Shown here in pieces: positions 1-6,263 of a DNA stretch of 14,007 nucleotides. Source of the DNA: Bacillota bacterium (GTDB lineage Bacteria; Bacillota_A; Clostridia; Lachnospirales; Lachnospiraceae). The position numbers were made by a program, and so were the translations under genes. The stretch is from the NCBI GenBank assembly GCA_023443925.1, contig JAEZSL010000289.1:1-14007 (forward strand), read 5' to 3'. The notes beneath the pieces are model-generated. The model ran no database searches. It saw nothing but the letters and a program-made list of their open reading frames with translations, and was not told where the DNA came from. Position 1 is the first letter of the stretch, and every line of letters begins with the position of its first letter.

Positions 1-307
1 CGTCAGAATTAACATTGGCTTATTTAAATCTAAGATTCAAACAATCGTTAATTTCCGTGAAACGTAAGTCTATAAAGCCGAAGCTTGTTTCAACTTAAGT
101 CTCGTTTTTACTGTTTTTAGGTTGTATTTGATTGTTACATCAAATACCGTTCTTTTTGATGACTTCCTATTTAATAAGAAGAAATCAATGAAAATTTTAT
201 TAGAATTTTCAGGGTTGTTTCACTGTTCAGTTATCAAGGTTCTTGATATTTCACTGCTGTTTTGCAGAGCTTTTATTTAGTAAATTTAACCGCTTAGCGC
301 GTCAGCA
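1..307 (-). other. Leader (or spacer) of an rRNA operon running off the left edge
   Basis: On the minus strand, positions 243-222 read AGAACCTTGATAACTGAACA, the box found in Lachnospiraceae rRNA leaders and 16S-23S spacers. Downstream there is a perfect 9-bp hairpin (arms 124-132 and 139-147, loop 133-138) and a small UUCG-capped stem near 76-86. No 16S or 23S sequence is visible, so the mature rRNA must start beyond position 1. A promoter directly upstream favours the 16S leader over the internal spacer. That this is an rRNA leader is inferred from the box, the promoter strength and the absence of any reading frame. Confidence 0.7.
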
Positions 308-313
308 AAATGA

Positions 314-342
314 ATTATATCACTGTAGGAATCTGATGTCAA
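314..342 (-). promoter_or_regulatory. Strong sigma-A promoter, probably of an rRNA operon
   Basis: Read on the minus strand there is a perfect -35 box TTGACA (337-342), a 17-base spacer and a perfect -10 box TATAAT (314-319). No plus- or minus-strand protein gene follows within the window. The transcript would run leftward through an rRNA-type leader and out of the window. A fully consensus promoter with optimal spacing is typical of rRNA operons in Firmicutes. Confidence 0.85.
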
Positions 343-453
343 CCCTTTTTTATAACTTTTTATTACTTTTTTATTTATACTTATGACTTATATAAGCATC
401 ACTTTTAAATATTCGCCTTTTTCCTGGTACAGACGGCATAGAAATCATATTAA

Positions 454-486
454 AACCTGCCTAATAACGAATTAATTAGACAGGTT
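454..486 (-). terminator. Possible intrinsic terminator downstream of the ymaF-like gene
   Basis: Arms 454-465 and 475-486 form a 12-bp stem with one C-A mismatch and a 9-base loop. The T-rich flank is better on the plus side (487-500) than on the minus side, so its direction is uncertain. It lies about 130 bases beyond the stop of the minus-strand gene at 616. Apart from this hairpin, 343-615 shows nothing I can name. Confidence 0.4.
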
Positions 487-615
487 ATCTTATTTTTATT
501 AATTTTGAACCTTTATATGCGCATTTAACTTACAAAATAATTTCACTGCAATTCATTGTACACACCGTGTCCAGAAATCATTTTATCTGATTATGGGTAA
601 AGGCTGTCTATCTGA

Positions 616-1041
616 CTAATCCCCTATCGGATTCTCAATTAATGTGGCAAACTGATATTCATGGCAGTGGTTATCTTCGACCGTTGTAGCACCTTTAACA
701 TAATGAACGTGCCTGTCGTTCCCAACCGGTATTCCAGGACCTGTCTTCATACAGATCATATGAAAATGGTCTTCATAAAAATCCGTTCTTGTTTCAAGTT
801 CATGGCAGTGGTTTCCGTTAGGCATTGGAATAGCTTCTCCCGTAACTCCGCAAAATCTATGATTATGCAGGTCATCACTTTCAGCTAATCTTACACTTCC
901 GGTATATTCATGATTGTGCCTTTGTTTTTTATTGCAATTATTATAATTCATTGCGCTATTGTTATTATAACTGCTGCTGTTAACATTTCCATTGTGACTA
1001 TTTGCATTATAGTTATTACTGCTATAATTATTCCCGCTCAA
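616..1041 (-). CDS. YmaF-family histidine-rich protein
   Basis: A 141-residue protein. Residues 42-137 match the YmaF family (function unknown in Bacillus), with the family wording HRFCGVTGEAIPMPNGNH and GPGIPVGN. Six H-x-H pairs occur at 42/44, 59/61, 78/80, 92/94, 111/113 and 125/127, spaced 14-19 residues apart, a pattern that suggests repeated metal-binding hairpins (inference). Residues 1-37 are a low-complexity Asn/Ser/Tyr tail with no signal peptide. The start is TTG, chosen because GGAGG (1049-1053) sits 7 bases before it and no in-frame ATG precedes the family domain; the internal Met31 has no such site. It stands alone, between a terminator on its right and a weak hairpin on its left. 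No clear sigma-A promoter is seen in 1042-1167. Family assignment is confident; function is unknown. Confidence 0.85.
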   Translation of the reverse strand: MSGNNYSSNNYNANSHNGNVNSSSYNNNSAMNYNNCNKKQRHNHEYTGSVRLAESDDLHNHRFCGVTGEAIPMPNGNHCHELETRTDFYEDHFHMICMKTGPGIPVGNDRHVHYVKGATTVEDNHCHEYQFATLIENPIGD

Positions 1042-1167
1042 AGTCTTACCTCCGCTAAGACATGTGTTTCTGGCACATTTTTAATCATTTTAATGTATGC
1101 CGGCTCTTCTCATATGTGTTTGTACTTTTCATAATCCATAAAAATAACAGTCGTTCTATTAACACAT

Positions 1168-1207
1168 AAAAAGGACAAGGGCTATGTCCTGCTCCCTTGT
1201 CCTTTTT
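1168..1207 (-). terminator. Intrinsic terminator, bidirectional in form, ending the kdgK transcript
   Basis: A perfect 14-bp stem (1168-1181 with 1194-1207) surrounds a 12-base loop. An A/T tract on each side makes it usable from both strands. It lies about 115 bases past the kdgK stop and separates that unit from the ymaF-like gene. Confidence 0.85.
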
Positions 1208-1320
1208 ATTGTTTTATAATATTGTTATGTTTTATTATATTTGATTTGTTTATAATCTTGTTTTGTTATATTATTACGGGTTATATTATTACAGTAATCA
1301 AGGAAAATGATTGTTCTTCC

Positions 1321-2355
1321 TTAGCGGTTCATCTCACTCTGATAACCGCTTGACTGGTGACCTTCAATTATCTTATCAATTTCCCTTTTATCCGTGGACG
1401 GCAGATCTCCTAATACTGTGTTTTTAACCGCACAGGCTGCATTGCCGTATTCCAGTGCTTTTTTGCAGTCCCCGTAAGCCAGCAGTCCGAACAGAACACC
1501 GGATACATAAGCATCACCGCTGCCGATACGATCAACTACTTCAATATTTTCATAAGGAGGTTCCTTATAGAATTTATCTTCTTCCGCATTATATATGGTA
1601 GAACCGAAGGTATGCTTTTTGGGACTGATAATCTTACGTTCCGTAGATGCCAAAACACCGATATTATACTCCTTTGCAAAGGATTTTAGTATTTCGGTTA
1701 AATCACCTGTTTTACCAAAAGTGCGTCTTGAGGTCTCTTCTGATATAAATAAAATATCTACAAAGGGAAGAATCTGCTCAATATATTTTTTGGCCTCCTC
1801 TTCGGACCATAAATTAGCCCTGAAGTTTACGTCAAAAGATATCAACGCGCCTGCTTCCTTAAATTTTCTGATTAGAGTCAGCGCCGTACTGCGTGACTGC
1901 TCCGTAAGTGCCAGGGATATACCGCTGGTATGGAACAGTCTGGTGCTGTTATAAATACTTTCCGGAATATCTTCCGGTTTCAGAGTGTTTACGGATGCAT
2001 TTTTTCTGTCATAAACAACAGTAGGTTTTCTCGGAAATACACCGTGTTCATAATAGTATATGCCAAGCCTTGCCTCCGGACTTTCATCATATATAATCCA
2101 CTCGTCACTTACACCGCAAAAGCGTACGTTATTTCTGATATAAGTTCCTAATTCACTCTTTGGCAATTTGGATACAATTCCAGTATTCAAACCTAATAAG
2201 GACATTCCGGATACAACATTAAGCTCTGCCCCGCCCGCCCTTTTCTCAAAAACAGCTCCGGATATCATCCTCTCATTCAGGGGAGAGGCCAGCCTTAATA
2301 ACAGCTCTCCAAATGCCAATGCATCATATTCTTTTCTTTCATCTGAAAATTTCAT
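1321..2355 (-). CDS. kdgK: 2-keto-3-deoxygluconate kinase (PfkB family)
   Basis: Phosphorylates KDG to KDPG with ATP in the cytoplasm, feeding the aldolase encoded by its upstream neighbour. The 344-residue protein has the ribokinase-like order: FGELLLRLASP at 15-25, sugar-binding GGAELN at 41-46, FDVNFRANLW at 174-183 (a D-x-N-x-R motif usual in KDG kinases), and the PfkB signature DRIGSGDAYVSG at 275-286, with the likely catalytic base Asp281 and the GSG anion hole at 278-280. Length is normal for the family. ATG start with GGAGG at 2360-2364, only 4 bases from the start. The gene follows the aldolase gene after a 233-base gap with its own possible promoter, so it may be read alone or with it. 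Another PfkB sugar kinase is possible on sequence alone, but the aldolase neighbour makes KDG the best substrate. Confidence 0.88.
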   Translation of the reverse strand: MKFSDERKEYDALAFGELLLRLASPLNERMISGAVFEKRAGGAELNVVSGMSLLGLNTGIVSKLPKSELGTYIRNNVRFCGVSDEWIIYDESPEARLGIYYYEHGVFPRKPTVVYDRKNASVNTLKPEDIPESIYNSTRLFHTSGISLALTEQSRSTALTLIRKFKEAGALISFDVNFRANLWSEEEAKKYIEQILPFVDILFISEETSRRTFGKTGDLTEILKSFAKEYNIGVLASTERKIISPKKHTFGSTIYNAEEDKFYKEPPYENIEVVDRIGSGDAYVSGVLFGLLAYGDCKKALEYGNAACAVKNTVLGDLPSTDKREIDKIIEGHQSSGYQSEMNR

Positions 2356-2437
2356 ATATCCTCCACGATCGATTCACTGCAGCTTACCCTTGCTGGCTAC
2401 CTCCGGCCATGGGACTGCTCTGTTTATCTCTGATTCA

Positions 2438-2467
2438 TTTATATCTAGTATGGTCCATTTTGTTCAA
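2438..2467 (-). promoter_or_regulatory. Candidate promoter of kdgK
   Basis: On the minus strand: TTGAAC (2462-2467), an 18-base spacer, then TATAAA (2438-2443). It lies about 80 bases upstream of the kdgK start, in the 233-base gap after the aldolase gene. The match is good but not perfect, and co-transcription with the aldolase is not excluded because I see no terminator in the gap. Confidence 0.4.
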
Positions 2468-2480
2468 ACTTTCTGTTTGA
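2464..2480. repeat. Perfect inverted repeat overlapping the kdgK -35 box, possible operator
   Basis: TCAAAC (2464-2469) and GTTTGA (2475-2480) form a perfect 6-bp inverted repeat around 5 bases. It overlaps the -35 element of the candidate kdgK promoter, where a repressor of sugar-acid catabolism would be expected to bind. The operator role is inferred from position only. Confidence 0.35.
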
Positions 2481-2588
2481 TGTAATATATGCTTCACACA
2501 GTCCCTATCATTTAGTCTATGGCAAACATAAAGAAATTAAAACGTGTTATACTAGTTGGTCTCTATCTATGTAATACCGGTCATCCGC

Positions 2589-3554
2589 CTATTTTTTCTG
2601 AAGAAGATGAACTGCAAAACCACCGATTTCATCCTTTAAATATATGGCAGCCAGATTGCCTTTTTCATCGTATTTTGCACTGTCTGAAAGAAAGGCTGCA
2701 CCTTGTCTTTCCAGATGGAAGATTGCACGTTCGATATAATTTGTCTGAACTGCGATATGTCCGTTTTTGCCAAAGTAAGGTATTTTCATAACTTCAATGC
2801 CGGTACCGGCAAATATGGAACTGACTCCAGCATTCTTTCTGAACCCAAACAAATTTTCAAAGGAAGCTGCGATTCCCTCCGCCTCCTTCTCTTCAGCGGC
2901 ATTAATTCCCACATGGCGCACCTCAAAACCAAGCATTTTGGTAACTGCTTCTTTGGTAAGTTCCCGTATTCTATCAAAATCCTTGTTCTTAATCAGCTCG
3001 TCACTCACCATCCAGCTGCCGCCGCAAGCTATGATTTTGGGAAAATCCAGATATGTAATTAGATTCTTCTCGTTAATACCCCCGGTAGGCATAAACTGCA
3101 TATTAACATAAGGTGCCGACATGGCTTTAATCATGTTCAGCCCCCCTGCTGCTTCCGCCGGGAAAAATTTAACGACTTCCAGCCCTAGTTCAATCGCCTG
3201 TTCGATATCGCTGGGGTTTGCGCAGCCGGGAGTTACCGGAATTCCTTTTGAAATACAGTATTTAACGATTCTCGGATTTAGTCCGGGGCTTACGATAAAA
3301 GTGGCGCCTGCATCAACTGCCCGGTCAACCTGCTCCGTTGTCAGTACCGTTCCTGCTCCTACCAGCATGTCCGGATATTCTTTGGTCATAATCCTTATGG
3401 CTTCTTCTGCCGCATCCGTCCTGAAAGTTACTTCCGCGCAGGGTAAACCGCCTTCATAAAGCGCTTTCGCAAGAGGCTTGGCATCTTCAGCCCGGTCTAA
3501 TTTAACTACCGGCACAATACCCATCTTTTTAATGCTTATTAAGACTTTGTCCAT
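2589..3554 (-). CDS. eda: KDPG/KHG aldolase with C-terminal VOC-like domain
   Basis: Cleaves KDPG to pyruvate and glyceraldehyde-3-phosphate, and possibly also 4-hydroxy-2-oxoglutarate. The protein is 321 residues against about 205-215 for a simple Eda. Residues 1-200 are the class I aldolase: AEVTFRT with Glu41, GAGTVL at 66-71, SPGLNP at 89-94, the Schiff-base Lys129 in VVKFFPAE, and TGGI at 157-160. Residues about 207-321 form a second domain with the beta-alpha-beta pattern of the VOC/glyoxalase superfamily (HVGIN from His214, GHIAVQT with His266, a closing GGFAVHL strand); its role is unknown. The ATG at 3552-3554 was chosen over a GTG 14 codons upstream: it has GGGA 6 bases before it, and MDKVLISIKKMGIVPVV is the normal family start, while the GTG has no ribosome binding site. 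A good promoter lies about 180 bases upstream. Confidence 0.9.
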   Translation of the reverse strand: MDKVLISIKKMGIVPVVKLDRAEDAKPLAKALYEGGLPCAEVTFRTDAAEEAIRIMTKEYPDMLVGAGTVLTTEQVDRAVDAGATFIVSPGLNPRIVKYCISKGIPVTPGCANPSDIEQAIELGLEVVKFFPAEAAGGLNMIKAMSAPYVNMQFMPTGGINEKNLITYLDFPKIIACGGSWMVSDELIKNKDFDRIRELTKEAVTKMLGFEVRHVGINAAEEKEAEGIAASFENLFGFRKNAGVSSIFAGTGIEVMKIPYFGKNGHIAVQTNYIERAIFHLERQGAAFLSDSAKYDEKGNLAAIYLKDEIGGFAVHLLQKK

Positions 3555-3661
3555 TTTAATTCCCGCTATATCGCAGTCTGACTGCAATACTGCCACAATA
3601 ATCAGTTGAAAAAATTCGTACGTGGCATTCCTTTCCCTGATTCTATTTTGTCTGATTTTAA

Positions 3662-3684
3662 CCGGTACTTACCAAAAAGTACGG
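3662..3684. repeat. Inverted repeat in the aldolase leader
   Basis: Arms 3662-3670 (CCGGTACTT) and 3677-3684 (AAGTACGG) pair with one bulged base around ACCAAA. The repeat lies in the untranslated leader about 40-60 bases after the expected transcription start, so it could be an operator or an RNA hairpin. No family of regulator can be named from it. Confidence 0.3.
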
Positions 3685-3731
3685 TATATACCATCACTTT
3701 CAGGCAATCCGGTCATTTATATACTGTTTTA

Positions 3732-3760
3732 AGTATACTCTATTCAATATGGAAATTCAA
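3732..3760 (-). promoter_or_regulatory. Promoter of the aldolase-kdgK unit
   Basis: On the minus strand: TTGAAT (3755-3760), a 17-base spacer and TATACT (3732-3737). Transcription would start near 3725, giving a leader of about 170 bases before the aldolase start codon at 3554. No other sigma-A candidate of this quality is seen in the gap. Confidence 0.7.
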
Positions 3761-3869
3761 TAAATTGACATTATTTTTATATTACAGTTTACATGATTTG
3801 AAAGCAAATATTATGCTCCGAATAAAATACATGCACTCAACCGGTTATACTTAATGAAACAGGTTATAA

Positions 3870-3894
3870 AACATAAGAGACCTTATCTTATGTT
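3870..3894 (-). terminator. Possible terminator downstream of the cvpA operon
   Basis: AACATAAGA (3870-3878) and TCTTATGTT (3886-3894) form a perfect 9-bp stem with a 7-base loop. On the minus strand it is followed by TTTATAACC, a short T-run. The stem is AT-rich, so the call is weak. It sits just beyond the inverted-repeat element, about where a terminator for the minus-strand cvpA transcript would be expected. Confidence 0.35.
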
Positions 3895-3908
3895 AAACTA
3901 ATATTACT

Positions 3909-4007
3909 TGATTCGGGTGTCAAAAGGTCCCTCAACGTGTATTTTATGAATATATATACACTCGTATTCATTCAGAACATAGAATTGACCTTTTGACACC
4001 CGAATCA
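3909..4007. mobile_element. MITE-like element with 21-bp perfect terminal inverted repeats
   Basis: The ends 3909-3929 and 3987-4007 are perfect 21-bp inverted repeats (outer end TGATTCGGGTGTC). They enclose 57 bases of AT-rich sequence with a smaller inner repeat (GTGTAT at 3937-3942, ATACAC at 3956-3961). The same five bases, TTACT, flank it directly on both sides (3904-3908 and 4008-4012), as expected for a target-site duplication. It is only 99 bases long and encodes no transposase, so it would depend on one elsewhere. The matching transposase family cannot be named from this window. A plain long hairpin terminator is the alternative, but terminators do not have target duplications. Confidence 0.7.
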
Positions 4008-4019
4008 TTACTTTTTACT

Positions 4020-4124
4020 TTAAACTACATTTACGCTTACCACCTTTACTCTAACCGCCGATACACCCTGGACCATAAGAACCGCAGTGGAAGTACCTTC
4101 CATACATTCTTCCAGCATTGTCAT
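4020..4124 (-). CDS. Possible 34-residue peptide directly after cvpA
   Basis: An ATG three bases after the cvpA stop opens a 34-codon frame beginning MTMLEECMEGTSTAVL and ending in a Val-rich tail. I do not recognise it. In favour: the stretch is visibly richer in G+C than the surrounding non-coding DNA, its codons look ordinary, and the 3-base spacing would allow translational coupling. Against: no Shine-Dalgarno sequence of its own, and a second frame over the same bases is also open and could encode MYGRYFHCGSYGPGCIGG. The segment might be a decayed remnant rather than a gene. The MITE-like element sits immediately beyond its stop. Confidence 0.25.
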   Translation of the reverse strand: MTMLEECMEGTSTAVLMVQGVSAVRVKVVSVNVV

Positions 4125-4127
4125 AGC

Positions 4128-4823
4128 TTAAAATAAAATCTTTCCCAGATTCATAATAAATTTCAAGAGCAGATTGTTATTATAGACCGTACTGAGAAAA
4201 GCACTGCTGTTAATAAGTTCAAATAAAGACTTACCCCATTGTGTACTGCTTAGTACAGTCAGGAATATACACCCGATCCAGACCACTACAATACCGTGCA
4301 GTAAACCTGCCAGCAGTCCGGCTGTTTTATTGAGTCCGTTAATAAGAGGAAGTTTGCTTATAATATCCATTGTTTCGCACAGCAAAGCCAGCCCGATGGT
4401 TATAAAAAGAACGATCACCAGAAATACCACTGCATTAATAATGATACGTGCCATTGAATTACTGATATAATCCTTAAAGTTATCGACAGCCATTGCTGTA
4501 TAAACATCCTTTGTATTGTTTTCAATCAGGGTATGCTTCATGATTGCGGGCAGCGGCAGTTTATTGATAAAATTCACCTGATCGGTAATTTTATTTCCTG
4601 CTTCCGAAAAAGTTAAAACCTTTTCTACCTTTTCTGTTACAAAGCCCATTACCTTTTCATTTTTCTGCAGCTCTTTACTGATAACCGGACTCACCCATGA
4701 CGTCAGTATCAATGCGATAATCGTTGAAAAAAGTGTAAATACGGTACGGATAAAACCTCTTCTGTGTCCATTTAAGGCATATCCCCCTAAAATCACCAAT
4801 ACCACGATTGCCAACCAATTCAT
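4128..4823 (-). CDS. CvpA-family membrane protein
   Basis: A 231-residue integral membrane protein with the CvpA (colicin V production) family pattern. Helices lie at about 4-20 and 24-43, followed by an extracytoplasmic or loop segment at 44-125, then helices at 126-149 and 167-193. The family signature PLINGLNKTAGLLAGLLHG spans 159-177. The start MNWLAIVVLVI is typical. ATG with GGAGG at 4830-4834, 6 bases upstream. Only 30 bases separate it from the DUF5711 gene before it, so the two form an operon. CvpA proteins are linked to envelope homeostasis and colicin V export in other bacteria, but their biochemical role is not settled. The company of a LysM protein and a membrane-anchored DUF5711 protein fits an envelope function (inference). 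Confidence 0.85.
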   Translation of the reverse strand: MNWLAIVVLVILGGYALNGHRRGFIRTVFTLFSTIIALILTSWVSPVISKELQKNEKVMGFVTEKVEKVLTFSEAGNKITDQVNFINKLPLPAIMKHTLIENNTKDVYTAMAVDNFKDYISNSMARIIINAVVFLVIVLFITIGLALLCETMDIISKLPLINGLNKTAGLLAGLLHGIVVVWIGCIFLTVLSSTQWGKSLFELINSSAFLSTVYNNNLLLKFIMNLGKILF

Positions 4824-4853
4824 TTCAGTCCTCCTGTCTTTCTTTTACTAAAT

Positions 4854-6041
4854 TTATTTTTTCTTCTCCGTTAATTTGACTTCCTGCATATTTACATTAT
4901 CTATAATAATGTATTTATCCAGATTATTAACCGGAAGAATATAAGAAATATCGGTTTCAAAGGTATAATGGAATTTCACCTGTCCGTTGATGCGCAGTAT
5001 AACCCACTCCAGATTGGAATGCAAAACGATTTCCTCATCTGATAAATAGATCGTGTCATACTCATAATTCATTGCTTTATCAAGGACAACTTTCCCATTT
5101 AAATCATATAGGAGCAGACGGTATTTATCGGTGCCATCCCCGTTGTTTAATACGAAACCGACATATTTGCCGCTGTAAAAAATACTTTTGACTTCCGATT
5201 TAAATATCTCTTTATATACTTCTTTTGGTGTCTGCTCCATGGAATAAAGGCTGAAGCCGTCATCTCCAAAAGCGCACACCATATTGTTATTCACAAATTC
5301 AATCCGGGGAACAATAGCCTGGCCAAAGTCGTATCCGCCGCCCACTACATTGTCCACATAATTTTGTCCCACACCCCCAAAATTATAAAAAGTAACTACG
5401 CTATGTACCTTGCCGTCACCCATGGCCAGATAGCTGGTTACCAGCTTTCTGCCGTCTTCCGATAAGGATATGTCCAGGGGAAAGCCATCCTTTTCGTTGA
5501 CCGTTCTTCTCCCTACCAGTTCCTTACCGTCTTCGCTGTAAAGGCCAATATAGTTTACTCCGTCACCGTCCATCAGAACCGCTACCACACCCTGGTTGGC
5601 AATTTCACTTTTTATAATGGCATTGGGAACATTAACCGTTGTCATTTTCCCTGCTCCGTTAAAAATCTGCAGGATTTTATATCCGCGGTCACTTACCACG
5701 GCGTACTTATCCTGCACATCCAAAATGGGGTCCTTCATCTCAAAGGTACCGTTCCAGAGCAGATTGCCGGCACCGTCCATGGCCATAGCTCCATCTCTGC
5801 TGTAACGTATAACCCCTGAGCCGTACTTTACGTACCGGGCAGAGTTACTATCCTTTCTTTCCTGTTTATTTATTACCTCGTAACTTGTATAATTTTTATG
5901 TAAAATCAGATTAACTGCAAAATATACCACCACGATTGCTGCTATTGCTAAAATAACGGTGACCACGGTTATTATCTGTCTATGCCTTCGTTTTCTGACT
6001 TCATAGCTTCTTAATTCATGTTTATCCAATTCCAGCGCCAT
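4854..6041 (-). CDS. DUF5711-family membrane-anchored protein
   Basis: A 395-residue protein. Residues 1-22 are charged (KRRHRQ) and precede a single membrane helix at about 23-47. The remaining ~345 residues would therefore face the outside. That domain repeats short segments such as SRDGAMAMDGAGNLLW, SEDGRKLV and YDLNGKVVLD, which resemble blades of a beta-propeller. The overall layout matches DUF5711, a family of unknown function frequent in Lachnospiraceae; this is recalled, not searched. ATG start with GGAG at 6047-6050. It has its own promoter and is followed by cvpA after 30 bases. No catalytic motif is visible, so a structural, sensing or protein-binding role is more likely than an enzyme. 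Confidence 0.75.
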   Translation of the reverse strand: MALELDKHELRSYEVRKRRHRQIITVVTVILAIAAIVVVYFAVNLILHKNYTSYEVINKQERKDSNSARYVKYGSGVIRYSRDGAMAMDGAGNLLWNGTFEMKDPILDVQDKYAVVSDRGYKILQIFNGAGKMTTVNVPNAIIKSEIANQGVVAVLMDGDGVNYIGLYSEDGKELVGRRTVNEKDGFPLDISLSEDGRKLVTSYLAMGDGKVHSVVTFYNFGGVGQNYVDNVVGGGYDFGQAIVPRIEFVNNNMVCAFGDDGFSLYSMEQTPKEVYKEIFKSEVKSIFYSGKYVGFVLNNGDGTDKYRLLLYDLNGKVVLDKAMNYEYDTIYLSDEEIVLHSNLEWVILRINGQVKFHYTFETDISYILPVNNLDKYIIIDNVNMQEVKLTEKKK

Positions 6042-6098
6042 GATATCTCCTTTATGTTTATCCAGTCCATACTTGTCTTTTTCTTGTGCAATATGATA

Positions 6099-6127
6099 AT
6101 TATACCTTATTTACCTCCTATTGACAC
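6099..6127 (-). promoter_or_regulatory. Promoter of the DUF5711-cvpA operon
   Basis: On the minus strand: GTGTCA (6122-6127), a 17-base spacer and a perfect TATAAT (6099-6104) preceded by GG. Transcription would begin near 6092, about 50 bases before the DUF5711 start codon. Confidence 0.65.
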
Positions 6128-6152
6128 TACCTTTTTTATTTTTTTAAATATA

Positions 6153-6202
6153 GAAAGCTGCCCTCCTGAGCTTTGGTTTCAGGCCCATTCCGACAGCTTT
6201 TC
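6153..6202 (-). terminator. Hairpin between the LysM gene and the DUF5711 operon
   Basis: AAAGCTG (6154-6160) pairs with CAGCTTT (6194-6200), and inside it CCTGA (6165-6169) pairs with TCAGG (6179-6183), giving a bulged two-part stem. On the minus strand it is followed by TTTCTATATTT, a modest T-run. It sits between the LysM gene stop and the next promoter, where a terminator or attenuator is expected. The T-tract is weak, so the call is tentative. Confidence 0.4.
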
Positions 6203-6263
6203 TTCAAAAATTAACTTAAACTATAAAATAGGAAATATTGCTCACCAACGGTATTTCCATTTG

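Noticed and set aside
910..1134. Plus-strand open frame rich in Ile opposite the ymaF-like gene
   Set aside because: It mirrors the Asn-rich codons of the real minus-strand gene, has no ribosome binding site and resembles no family.
3555..3596. GTG start 14 codons upstream for the aldolase
   Set aside because: No ribosome binding site precedes it, while the ATG at 3554 has one and gives the usual family N-terminus.
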